Shown: positions 54,374 to 62,687 of the stretch, piece by piece
Layout of the letters: each line of letters starts with the position of its first letter
Position numbering within the stretch: the first letter of the stretch is position 1
DNA from: Miltoncostaea sp963771025
GTDB taxonomy: Bacteria > Actinomycetota > Thermoleophilia > Miltoncostaeales > Miltoncostaeaceae
NCBI GenBank assembly: GCA_963771025.1
Contig: CAVYRL010000004.1
Coordinates: 186,001 to 250,000, forward strand
DNA: 64,000 nucleotides
Reading direction: 5' to 3'
Position numbers and translations under genes: made by a program
Notes under the pieces: generated by a model
What the model was told of the DNA's origin: nothing
What the model saw: only the letters and a program-made list of their open reading frames with translations
The model's database searches: none

Positions 54374-55321
54374 TCACACCGCCGGGTCGCGCGCGCAGCG
54401 GAAGCCCATGTTGCCGGTCGAGCTGTCCTGGGTGTTGGAGCTCCGCGCCGCGACCCTGTACCGGTTGCAGTACGAGTCGTGGCACAGGTACGACCCGCCG
54501 CGAATCACCTTCGCCTGGCCGGCCGGCGGGCCGGCCGGGTTCTCCCGCGGGCCGGTGCGATGGAACGTGGTGTGGAACCAGTCGGCGCACCACTCCCACA
54601 CGTTGCCCGAGACGTTGTGGAGCCCGTGCCCGTTCGGCGGGAAGGCGTCGGCCGGCGCCGTGCCGAGGTAGCCGTCCTCGGCCGTGTTGCGCACGGGGAA
54701 CTCGCCCTGCCAGATGTTGCTGCGCCAGACGCCGCCGGGCGTGAGCTCGTCACCCCACGGCAGGCGCTTCTGCACGAGCCCGCCGCGGGCGGCGTACTCC
54801 CACTCGGCCTCGGTGGGCAGCCGGCACCCGGCCCACGCGCAGTAGGCCGTCGCGTCGGTCCACGAGACGTGCACCACCGGGTGGTCCTCGCGTCCGGCGA
54901 GGTTCGACCGCGGTCCCTCGGGCCGCTGCCACGACGCCCCCATCACCTGACGCCACCAGGGGGCCGCCGCGACGCCGCGAGTCTCGGGGAAGTCGTCGGG
55001 GAGCAGCGGCGCGACCACGAACGACCAGCCGTAGCGCTCGGCATCGGTGACGTGGCCGGTGTCCGCCACGAAGCGCGCGAACCGCGCATTGGTGACGCAG
55101 AGCGGATCGATTTCGAACGCGTCGAGGAGCACCCTCCGGACGGGGCCCTCGCCGTCGGCGGGGAAGCCCTCGCGGTCGTCGGTACCCATCAGGAATGCAC
55201 CACCCTCCAGGCGCACCAGCTCGTGGCGGGGCGGGGCCGGGCCGGCTCCGGCTCCGGTCGGCGGGGCGCGGCGCGGGGTGGACTCCGGGCGCTCCGGCGA
55301 GCAGCACGCCCCGTCGCTCAC
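54374..55321 (-). CDS. Formylglycine-generating enzyme (aerobic, copper-dependent type)
   Basis: This 315-aa protein has the SUMF1/FGE fold and both catalytic cysteines, in RGGSYLCHDSYCNRYRVAAR (Cys280 and Cys285). Other signatures are GGAFLMGTDD, GCRLPTEAEWEYAARGGL and SGNVWEWCADWF. The enzyme oxidises the Cys of the CxPxR motif of sulfatases to formylglycine using oxygen and copper. A suitable substrate, the arylsulfatase with CSPTR, is at 26744. The GTG start has no ribosome binding site; the upstream ATG mini-ORF at 55341 has AGGAGG. Confidence 0.9.
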   Translation of the reverse strand: MSDGACCSPERPESTPRRAPPTGAGAGPAPPRHELVRLEGGAFLMGTDDREGFPADGEGPVRRVLLDAFEIDPLCVTNARFARFVADTGHVTDAERYGWSFVVAPLLPDDFPETRGVAAAPWWRQVMGASWQRPEGPRSNLAGREDHPVVHVSWTDATAYCAWAGCRLPTEAEWEYAARGGLVQKRLPWGDELTPGGVWRSNIWQGEFPVRNTAEDGYLGTAPADAFPPNGHGLHNVSGNVWEWCADWFHTTFHRTGPRENPAGPPAGQAKVIRGGSYLCHDSYCNRYRVAARSSNTQDSSTGNMGFRCARDPAV

Positions 55322-55341
55322 GCCCTACCACCGCCTGTCAT
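55318..55341 (-). CDS. Seven-codon ORF with strong ribosome binding site, coupled to the FGE gene
   Basis: ATG at 55341 has AGGAGG four bases upstream. The reading MTGGGRA ends at TGA (55320-55318), overlapping the FGE GTG (55321) as GTGA. The FGE start itself lacks a binding site. Ribosomes may therefore enter at the mini-ORF and restart on the FGE gene. Confidence 0.4.
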   Translation of the reverse strand: MTGGGRA

Positions 55342-55486
55342 CCCGCCTCCTGAGCCTCAGTCGATGAACCGCGACGGGCGCTCCGCGGTGGAGTCTACGC
55401 CCGACCTCTCCGCCGCCTCCGAGGCCCGAGCGGAGCACCCGGGGCCTTTGCGCCCCGCCGGGGCCTTCCCGCCCCGCCCGCCGCTC

Positions 55487-56212
55487 TCACGCTCCCAGCC
55501 GGCGCGCCAGGTCGATGAGATCGTCGGCCACCACGTCCCAGTCCTCCCGGGGGTCGAGGTCCGTGGTCTGGCCCGGTCCGTGCTCGCGGGGGCGGGCGAG
55601 GAAGCCGGTGCGCAGGCCGCAGGCGCGCGCCGCCACCAGGTCGTCGTTGTGCGCGGCCACCATCATCACCTGGCCCGGTTCCAGCTTGAGCAGCGCGACG
55701 TTGTTGAGGTAGGCCGCCGGAAGAGGCTTGTAGGCGCCCGCGGTCTGCGCCCCGAGGATCGCGTCCCAGGGCAGCCCGGCGCGCTTTGCCATGTCCACCA
55801 ACAGCGCGATGTGCGCGTTGGAGTTGGGCGCCACGATGAACCGGGAGCGCAGTCGCACGAGGCCGGGCACGGTGTCGGGCCAGGGGTCGAGCCGGTGCCA
55901 CGCGCCGGTCAGCGCGTCGCGGTCGGCCGCGGAGAACGCGTCGGCCACACCGAACTCGGCGACCACCTCGTCGAGGGCCTCGCGATGCAACACGTCGAGG
56001 TCCACCCACGGTCGGGCGCCGGAGCGGACCGTCTGCATCTGCGGCTGGTACCGGGCGCGCCACGCGTCGGCGAAGGCCTCCCACGCGACGCCCTCGACCA
56101 CGCCGCGCCTGCGCCCCGTCTCACGCGCCTCGGCGGCCACTCCGGTGCGCCAGTCCACGCAGGTGCCGAAGACGTCGAACAGCAGCGCGCGCACATCGGC
56201 GGCGTTGCTCAC
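55487..56212 (-). CDS. Haloacid dehalogenase type II-like HAD hydrolase
   Basis: This 241-aa HAD protein has the nucleophile motif LLFDVFGTCVDW (Asp near residue 14), IVAPNSNAHIALLVD, AYKPLPAAYLNN and MVAAHNDDLVAARACGLRTG, the typical HAD motifs I-IV for L-2-haloacid dehalogenases. The substrate is not evident; it may be a 2-haloacid or phosphate ester. The GTG start at 56212 has GGAGA upstream. It is divergent from the luciferase-like genes. Confidence 0.82.
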   Translation of the reverse strand: MSNAADVRALLFDVFGTCVDWRTGVAAEARETGRRRGVVEGVAWEAFADAWRARYQPQMQTVRSGARPWVDLDVLHREALDEVVAEFGVADAFSAADRDALTGAWHRLDPWPDTVPGLVRLRSRFIVAPNSNAHIALLVDMAKRAGLPWDAILGAQTAGAYKPLPAAYLNNVALLKLEPGQVMMVAAHNDDLVAARACGLRTGFLARPREHGPGQTTDLDPREDWDVVADDLIDLARRLGA

Positions 56213-56253
56213 GGGCCGCTCTCCGCGACGACGGCTACCCTCCCGAGGGTCTG

Positions 56254-57330
56254 ATGGAGATCGGTCTCTACACATTCGCCGAGCTGACGCCGCACCCGGT
56301 CACGGGCGAGACCGTCGGGGTGCCCGAGCGCCTGCGCGACCTGATCGAGGAGGCCGAGCTGGCCGATCAGGCCGGCCTCGACGTCTACGCGGTCGGCGAG
56401 CACCATCGTCCCGACTTCGCCTCGTCCGCTCCGGCGGTCGTGCTGGCGGCGATCGCCGAGCACACGTCGCGGGTGCGCCTCAGCAGCGCCGTCACCGTGC
56501 TGAGCTCGGACGATCCGGTGCGGGTGTTCCAGGCCTTCGCGACGGTGGATCTCCTGTCCGGGGGCCGTGCCGAGATCATGGCGGGTCGCGGCTCGTTCAT
56601 CGAGTCCTTCCCGCTGTTCGGCTACGACCTCGACGACTACGACGAGTTGTTCGCCGAGAAGCTCGACCTGCTGCTGGCCATCCGCGCCTCCGAGAAGGTC
56701 ACGTGGTCCGGCCGGCTGCGCGCGCCCATCGACGACCGCGGCGTGTACCCGCGCCCGATCCAGAGCCCGCTGCCGGTATGGATCGCGGTCGGCGGCACGC
56801 CGCGCTCGGTGGCGCGCGCCGGCGCGCTCGGCCTGCCCCTGGCGCTCGCGATCATCGGGGGCATGCCCGAGCGCTTCAGCCAACTCGCCGACCTGCACCG
56901 CGAGGCGGCCCGGCAGGCGGGGCACGCCCCCCCGCCTCTCGGCATCAACTCGCACGGCTACATCGCGGACACCTCGCAGAGGGCGGCCGACGAGTCGTAC
57001 CGCCCCTTCGCGACGATGATGGACCGCATCGGGCGCGAGCGCGGCTGGCCGCCGATGACCCGTGAGCAGTTCGACGCCTCGCGCGGGCTGCGGGGCGCCA
57101 ACTTCGTCGGCAGCCCGCAGGAGGTGATCGAGAAGATCCTCTTCCAGCACGAGATCTTCGGGCACCAGCGGTTCCTGCTGCAGTCGAGCGTCGGGACGAT
57201 GCCCCACGACCAGGTGATGCGCTCCATCGAGCTGCTCGGCACGGTCGTGGCCCCCGCCGTGCATGCGGCCATCGGCCGCGACCCCGCCCCGGAGCCGGAC
57301 GCGCCGGTCGTCGCCGCGCCCGAGGGCTGA
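56254..57330 (+). CDS. Luciferase-like (LLM class) flavin-dependent oxidoreductase
   Basis: This 358-aa TIM-barrel oxidoreductase has YTFAELTPHPVTGETVGVPE, AVGEHHRPDFASSAPAVVLA, the flavin region VDLLSGGRAEIMAGRGSFIE and PLPVWIAVGGTPRSVARAG. The LLM class uses FMN or F420; this one resembles the FMN-type alkanal monooxygenase-like group. The start codon of the next gene overlaps its stop by one base (TGATG), so the pair is co-translated. A TACCCT -10-like box lies 12 bases upstream of the ATG. Confidence 0.85.
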   Translation: MEIGLYTFAELTPHPVTGETVGVPERLRDLIEEAELADQAGLDVYAVGEHHRPDFASSAPAVVLAAIAEHTSRVRLSSAVTVLSSDDPVRVFQAFATVDLLSGGRAEIMAGRGSFIESFPLFGYDLDDYDELFAEKLDLLLAIRASEKVTWSGRLRAPIDDRGVYPRPIQSPLPVWIAVGGTPRSVARAGALGLPLALAIIGGMPERFSQLADLHREAARQAGHAPPPLGINSHGYIADTSQRAADESYRPFATMMDRIGRERGWPPMTREQFDASRGLRGANFVGSPQEVIEKILFQHEIFGHQRFLLQSSVGTMPHDQVMRSIELLGTVVAPAVHAAIGRDPAPEPDAPVVAAPEG

Positions 57331-58457
57331 TGCGACCGCTCGAGATCGGCGTCATCGGCGGCGTGCGCCCGCCGCTCGACCCCGCCCTGGCCGCCGTGCG
57401 CGACGCCGAGAAGGCGGGCTTCGACGCCGTGTGGTGGTCGGATCACTTCCTCCACTGGTTCCCCCCCAGCGTCTGGACGCCCGAGCTGACACCGATGGCC
57501 GGCATGGTCCGAAGCCCCCACGCGTTCCTCGACCCGACCGCCGTGATCGCCGCGGCCGCGACCCAGACCTCGCGCCTCCGGCTCGGCACGGCCGTGACCG
57601 ACGCCGTGCGCCATCACCCGGCCTCGCTGGCGCAGACGTTCCTCACGCTCGACCACCTCAGCCACGGCCGCGCCACCCTGGGCATCGGCGTCGGTGAGGC
57701 CGAGAACATCCTCCCGTTCGGCTTCGCCTTCGAGAAGCGGGCGTCACGGCTGATCGAGGCCGTCGAGATGATCCGGTTGCTCTGGTCCACGATCGACCCG
57801 GTGGACGTCAACGGCGAGTTCTGGACCCTCGACCAGGCGATCCTCGGCGCGGAGCCCTACGGCGAGAGCCCACCGGAGATCTGGATGGCGACGCACCGTC
57901 CGCGGGTGCTGGCGGCGACCGGCCGGCTGGCCGACGGGTGGCTGCCCAACATCATCGACCCGGGCGAGTACGGGCGGGCGCTCGCTGAGGTGCGCGCCGC
58001 GTCGGTCGCGGCCGGGCGCCCCGAGGATGCCGTCACCGCGGGGCTCTACGCCTGGATCGTCGTCGACGAGGACCGGGCGGCGGCCGAGCGGATGCTGGGG
58101 GGCCTGCTGCTGCGACTGGTGGCGCTGACGGCGCCGGCCGAGGAGTACGCGCGGGCCGGCGCCGAGCCGCCGTTCGGCGACGGCTGGGGGCTGGTGCACT
58201 ACGTCCCGACGCGCTTCACCCGCGACGAGGCCCTCAGGATGGCCGCCGCCGTCCCGGAGGAGCTCCTGCGCCGGTACTTCATCTGGGGCACGCCCGACGA
58301 CATCGTCGCGCGGCTCGCGACCTTCCGCGATGCAGGGCTCGAGCACGTGTACCTGGCCAACGTCACCGCGCTCGGCGATCCGGGCAAGGGGCCCGCCTCC
58401 GCTGCGGCGCTGGTGGACATCCTCCACGGACTGCGCCGCCTCACCCGGGTGTCCTGA
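57330..58457 (+). CDS. Luciferase-like (LLM class) F420-dependent-type oxidoreductase
   Basis: This 375-aa protein has AEKAGFDAVWWSDHFLHWFP, TSRLRLGTAVTDAVRHHPAS, FLTLDHLSHGRATLGIGVGE and GRLADGWLPN. The pattern resembles F420-dependent glucose-6-phosphate dehydrogenase and methylenetetrahydromethanopterin-reductase-like enzymes. Cofactor preference is inferred only. It is coupled to the preceding gene and followed, 223 nt later, by a glucose-6-phosphate dehydrogenase gene. Confidence 0.83.
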   Translation: MRPLEIGVIGGVRPPLDPALAAVRDAEKAGFDAVWWSDHFLHWFPPSVWTPELTPMAGMVRSPHAFLDPTAVIAAAATQTSRLRLGTAVTDAVRHHPASLAQTFLTLDHLSHGRATLGIGVGEAENILPFGFAFEKRASRLIEAVEMIRLLWSTIDPVDVNGEFWTLDQAILGAEPYGESPPEIWMATHRPRVLAATGRLADGWLPNIIDPGEYGRALAEVRAASVAAGRPEDAVTAGLYAWIVVDEDRAAAERMLGGLLLRLVALTAPAEEYARAGAEPPFGDGWGLVHYVPTRFTRDEALRMAAAVPEELLRRYFIWGTPDDIVARLATFRDAGLEHVYLANVTALGDPGKGPASAAALVDILHGLRRLTRVS

Positions 58458-58666
58458 GTCGGGGACTCGGGGGAGATCCACCCGGCAGGCAGGCGAATCC
58501 ATGACTCCGGACGCCGGGCCTTCGTGGCCGCAGGGCCATGGAGTCGCGCCGCGCGCTGGAGGTCGCGCGCCGCGCGGGCCGGCGCGGGTGCGTCGCCCTG
58601 CGGCGGGGCACGTGTGACGGCGTCCGCTTTCGACCGCGGCCAAGGAGCCCCCGCTGCGCGGTCGAA

Positions 58667-58672
58667 TAGCCT
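58667..58672 (+). promoter_or_regulatory. -10 box of zwf
   Basis: TAGCCT lies eight bases before the ATG at 58681, compatible with a leaderless transcript; no ribosome binding site is seen. Confidence 0.5.
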
Positions 58673-58680
58673 TCGCACCG

Positions 58681-60162
58681 ATGTCCGGAAACGATCCGCA
58701 TGATGCGCCCAGTGGGGCGATCGCCCCACTCGAGCCGCACGTCATCGTCTTGTTCGGGGCCACGGGCGATCTCGCCCGACGCAAGCTGCTCCCTGGCCTG
58801 CTGCACCTCTCGCGCGCAGGGCTCATGTCCGAGTTCCGCATCGTCGGCGTGTCGCTCGAGCCCCTCACGGACGAGGAGTTCCGCGTCTGGGCGCGCGCGG
58901 CCTGGGACGAGTTCGGCCGCGACACCATCGCCGATGACGATTGGACCGACTTCGCCAGCCGCCTCGCGTACGTGGATCAGGGCCAAGGCCCCGAGGGCCT
59001 GGCCCGAGCGGCCGGCGCCGCCGCCGCGCAGCTGGGGGGCGATCCCCGCTACCTCCACTACCTGAGCGTGCCGCCCTCGGCGGCACCGTCGGTCGTTCGC
59101 GTGCTGGACTCCGCGGGCCTGACCGAGAACGCGCGCATCATCATGGAGAAGCCGTTCGGCACCGACCTCGTGAGCGCCATCCGGCTCAACAACGAGGTCG
59201 AGGCGGTGTTCCCGGACGCCCAGGTCTTCCGCATCGACCACTTCCTGGGCAAGGAGGCGGCGCAGAACGTCCTCGCCCTGCGCTTCGCCAACGGACTGTT
59301 CGAGCCGATCTGGAACCGTCAGCACATCGACCACATCCAGATCGACGTGCCCGAGGCCCTCTCGGTGGGCACGCGCGGCGGCTTCTACGACGCCACCGGC
59401 GCCTACCGCGACATGGTCGTGACCCACCTGCTGCAGGTGCTCGCGTTCACCGCCATGGAGCCGCCCACCGCCCTGGAGCCGGTGGCGATCAACGAGGAGA
59501 AGAACAAGGTCTTCCGGTCGCTGGTGCCGATCCGTCCGGACAACGTGGTGCGCGGTCAGTACGTGGGCTACCGCGCGACCCCCGGCTGCGCCCTGGACTC
59601 CCAGACCGAGACCTTCATCGCGCTGCGCTGCACCATCGACAACTGGCGCTGGTCGGGCGTGCCCTTCTACCTGCGCACCGGAAAGCGGATGGCAGAGGGC
59701 GCGCGGATCATCTCGATCGCGTTCAAGGAGCCGCCGCGAAGCATGTTCCCGCCGGGCTCGGGGGTCGGCCACTTCGGCCCCGACCACCTCACGTTCGACC
59801 TGGCGGACGCCTCGCGGCTGTCGCTGTCGTTCTACGGCAAGCGCCCCGGACCGGGCATGCGGCTCGTCAAGCAGAGCCTCCAGTTCTCCCTCGCCGAGGA
59901 AGCCGATCACGTGGATCTGCTCGAGGCCTACGAGCGGCTGATCTACGACGCGATGATGGGCGACCACACGCTGTTCGCCAACGCAAAGGGCATCGAGCGG
60001 CTCTGGGAGGTCTCCCAGCCGTTGCTCGCCGATCCCCCGCCCGTGCTGCCCTACGAACAGGGGTCGTGGGGTCCGGCCGAGGCCATGAACGCGCTGCTCG
60101 CGCCCCACCGTTGGCGCCTGCCCTTCGAGCGGAAGTGGCGCGAGACCCGCCTGGTGTCGTAG
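58681..60162 (+). CDS. zwf: Glucose-6-phosphate 1-dehydrogenase
   Basis: This 493-aa enzyme oxidises glucose 6-phosphate with NADP+ in the pentose phosphate pathway. It has the nucleotide motif VLFGATGDLARRKLLPGL, EKPFGTDLVSAIRLN and the substrate/active-site motif RIDHFLGKEAAQNV. YLRTGKRMAEGARIISIAFK lies in the C-terminal domain, with a normal end. Usual pentose-pathway partners (opcA, tal, tkt) are not adjacent. Confidence 0.95.
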   Translation: MSGNDPHDAPSGAIAPLEPHVIVLFGATGDLARRKLLPGLLHLSRAGLMSEFRIVGVSLEPLTDEEFRVWARAAWDEFGRDTIADDDWTDFASRLAYVDQGQGPEGLARAAGAAAAQLGGDPRYLHYLSVPPSAAPSVVRVLDSAGLTENARIIMEKPFGTDLVSAIRLNNEVEAVFPDAQVFRIDHFLGKEAAQNVLALRFANGLFEPIWNRQHIDHIQIDVPEALSVGTRGGFYDATGAYRDMVVTHLLQVLAFTAMEPPTALEPVAINEEKNKVFRSLVPIRPDNVVRGQYVGYRATPGCALDSQTETFIALRCTIDNWRWSGVPFYLRTGKRMAEGARIISIAFKEPPRSMFPPGSGVGHFGPDHLTFDLADASRLSLSFYGKRPGPGMRLVKQSLQFSLAEEADHVDLLEAYERLIYDAMMGDHTLFANAKGIERLWEVSQPLLADPPPVLPYEQGSWGPAEAMNALLAPHRWRLPFERKWRETRLVS

Positions 60163-60177
60163 GCGCGGGCGCCCGAT

Positions 60178-61572
60178 CTACCGGAGTTCGGCCGCCGACG
60201 CGGACGTCCGCGGCGGCATTCCCGCGAACCACCCGGGCCTCCGGCGCCGCAGCAGCGCCGCCACGGCGAGGCCCGCCAGCGCGAGCGCTCCGAGCCCCCA
60301 TGTCAGGTGGAGCGGCCAGCGCGCCCCTCCCGGCAGCCACCACTGCAGGTACAGCAGTGCGGCGCCCGAGGCCACGATCGCACCGACGCCGGCGAGTGCC
60401 GGCGAGGCCATCGGGATCAGGGCGAGGACCAGCAGTAGGTACCAGGGGTACGTGGGCGTGCTCAGCACGACCAGCACCAGCAGCAGCAGCAGTGAACGGT
60501 CGATGGCCCCGCGTACCGACGACGGGGGCCGCCACCAGCACCACGCCGCCACGCCGCCCATCGCCAGCGTCACCAGCCCCTGGTACCACTGCGCGGCGTC
60601 GACCGGCCCGAGCGGACCGGCGCCGAGGCGGCTCAGCCCGCCGAGCAGGTAGAAACGCTCGCCCGACGCGAAGCCCTCCTCCTGGAGGTAGCCCGGCAGG
60701 TAGCCCAGCACGCCGGTGCCCACGCCGAGGTAGGGCAGGTAGGCGACCACGGCGGTCAGCCCGAAGCCGGTGACGACGCTCCATCGCCTGCGACCGTTGA
60801 CCCAGAGCAGCGCCGGCAGGATCGCCGCCGCATAGAATTTCGCCAGGGCCGCGGCCGCGGTCAGCGCGCCGCTCAGCAGCGGACGACGACCGACGTGGGC
60901 CAGCAGCGCGAGCATCATCAGCAGCACCGCGACGGCGTCCACGTGACCGCTGCGTCCCACCTCCAGGATCGCCAGGGGATGCCAGGCGTAGAGCACGACG
61001 CGGGCCGGCTGCAGCCCCAGGCGGACCAGCAGCAGGGCCATCGCGCCGATCGCGGCGATGTCGGCCAGCGCCATCGCGAGCTTGACCGCCGTCACGCTCG
61101 TCAGCCCGGCGAGGTTGAGCCCGAGGAAGGTCGCCTGCGCGACCGGCGGGTAGATCGTCGGCACCGACCTCCGGTTGATGTGGGGATACACCTCGGCGTC
61201 GCGCAGGGGCACCAGCGCCGCGGCGTCCGGTGCGTGACGGTAGGGGTTGACGAGCTCCGACTGGACTCTGCCGTCCCACACGTAGCGGTAGACGTCGCCG
61301 GACACGTCGGGCGCGTGGGGCACCAGCACCAGGCGCGCCGCGGCGGCGAACACGATCACGATCAGCAGCGCCGCGCGGCCCGGCGGGCGGCGCCACGCGA
61401 CCCAGGCCAGAGCCAGCCCCGACAGTGCGAGCTGGCCGACGACGACGGTCGCGAAGGCGCCGGTGTGCTCGCGCGCGAGCGCCCAGGTGGACGACCACGC
61501 GGCGAGCGCCACCACCCCCACTCCCAGCGCCGCCAGCACCGCGAGGTCCGTGCTCCGCCGCCGGCCGGTCAC
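60178..61572 (-). CDS. GT87-like integral membrane glycosyltransferase
   Basis: This 464-aa protein has about ten membrane segments and the GT87/DUF2029 pattern: APDVSGDVYRYVWDGRVQSE (acidic loop after the first segments), VPTIYPPVAQATFLGLN, WHPLAILEVGRSGHVDAVAV and PTYPWYLLLVLALIP. Members use polyprenyl-phosphate mannose to mannosylate envelope glycolipids outside the membrane. The GTG at 61572 overlaps the upstream epimerase's TGA as GTGA. Confidence 0.83.
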   Translation of the reverse strand: MTGRRRSTDLAVLAALGVGVVALAAWSSTWALAREHTGAFATVVVGQLALSGLALAWVAWRRPPGRAALLIVIVFAAAARLVLVPHAPDVSGDVYRYVWDGRVQSELVNPYRHAPDAAALVPLRDAEVYPHINRRSVPTIYPPVAQATFLGLNLAGLTSVTAVKLAMALADIAAIGAMALLLVRLGLQPARVVLYAWHPLAILEVGRSGHVDAVAVLLMMLALLAHVGRRPLLSGALTAAAALAKFYAAAILPALLWVNGRRRWSVVTGFGLTAVVAYLPYLGVGTGVLGYLPGYLQEEGFASGERFYLLGGLSRLGAGPLGPVDAAQWYQGLVTLAMGGVAAWCWWRPPSSVRGAIDRSLLLLLVLVVLSTPTYPWYLLLVLALIPMASPALAGVGAIVASGAALLYLQWWLPGGARWPLHLTWGLGALALAGLAVAALLRRRRPGWFAGMPPRTSASAAELR

Positions 61573-62687
61573 GCGACGGTCTGGACCACTCCGCGGGCCC
61601 GCAGGCCGCGCTCGGCCGCACCGAAGTACTCGGCCACGTCTCCCTGGGTGGCGACCCAGGCGAGGTAGCGCGCGACGCCCTCCGGGAGCGACACCGTCGG
61701 CGCCCACCCGGCGCCGCGCGCCCGGGCGATGTCGGACGTGAGGTGCCGCATCTCGCCCGGCCGGAACTCGCCGCGTTCCTCGGGCGCGAGCGGCGATCCG
61801 AGGGCCTCGCCCACCAGGCGGGCGATGTCGCCGACAGGAGTGCCGACCCCGCTCCCGATGTTGACCGGCAGGCCGTCCACTGCGTCGGTGGTGGCGGCGA
61901 TCAGGTTGGCCCGCGCCACGTCCTCCACGAACACCAGGTCGCGCGTCTGGCGTCCGTCCTCGTAGAGCACCGGCGCCAGCCCGTTGAGGATCCGCGTCGC
62001 GAAGATGGCGATCAGCCCGGTGTACGGGTTGAGCAGCGACTGCCGCGGGCCGTAGGTGCAGGAGTAGCGCAGGGCGACGGCCGGGATCCCGGTCTGGCGG
62101 CTCCACGCCAGCGTCAGTCGCTCCTGGTCGACCTTGGTGATCGCGTAGGTGTTCTCGCCGCCGATCGGAGCGCTCTCGGGGGTCGGCACGGCCGTCGTCG
62201 CGGCCCCGCATCCCGGGCAGCGCGGTGCGAACATCCCGGCGCGCATGTCGGCGTCGTCACGGGGCAGCGGGTCGACGCGTCCATGCTCCGGGCACGCCGC
62301 CGCACCCTCGCGATAGACGGCCTGCGACGACGCCACGACCACCTTGCGCACGGGCAGGCGATCATCGCGGATCAGCTCCAGCAGGCGCGCGGTGCCGAGG
62401 CTGTTGACCTCGACGAACTTCGCGATCTCGGGCATGTACCCGCCGTAGGCGGCCTGGTGGAAGACCACGTCGACGTCCTCGAGGGCGGCGCGCAGCTGCG
62501 ACGGGTCACGCACGTCGGCGTGGCGGAAGTCGATGCGCGGATCGATCCAGGCCGGCCGGCGCCCCCGGTGGGTGGTCTGCTCGAGGCTGTCGAGCACGCG
62601 CACCGACCAGCCCTCCGCGAGCAGCAGGTCGGCGACGTGGGAGCCGATCAGGCCGGCCCCCCCGGTCACGAGCGCGCGCCTAGACAA
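61569..62687 (-). CDS. NAD-dependent epimerase/dehydratase with zinc-ribbon-like insert
   Basis: This 372-aa protein is an extended SDR with VTGGAGLIGSHVADLL at the N-terminus, VVASSQAVY and the catalytic YAITK (YxxxK), plus ALRYSCTYGPRQ. Between them (about residues 132-160) is an insert with CPEHGR and CPGCG that may bind zinc. Substrate is probably a nucleotide sugar. It starts at a TTG (62687) that overlaps the previous gene's end by eight bases, and is coupled to the GT87 gene by a GTGA overlap. Confidence 0.83.
   Translation of the reverse strand: MSRRALVTGGAGLIGSHVADLLLAEGWSVRVLDSLEQTTHRGRRPAWIDPRIDFRHADVRDPSQLRAALEDVDVVFHQAAYGGYMPEIAKFVEVNSLGTARLLELIRDDRLPVRKVVVASSQAVYREGAAACPEHGRVDPLPRDDADMRAGMFAPRCPGCGAATTAVPTPESAPIGGENTYAITKVDQERLTLAWSRQTGIPAVALRYSCTYGPRQSLLNPYTGLIAIFATRILNGLAPVLYEDGRQTRDLVFVEDVARANLIAATTDAVDGLPVNIGSGVGTPVGDIARLVGEALGSPLAPEERGEFRPGEMRHLTSDIARARGAGWAPTVSLPEGVARYLAWVATQGDVAEYFGAAERGLRARGVVQTVA

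Noticed and set aside
57330..58457. Firm assignment as F420-dependent glucose-6-phosphate dehydrogenase
   Set aside because: The family is broad; the neighbouring zwf is suggestive, but specific active-site residues could not be confirmed.
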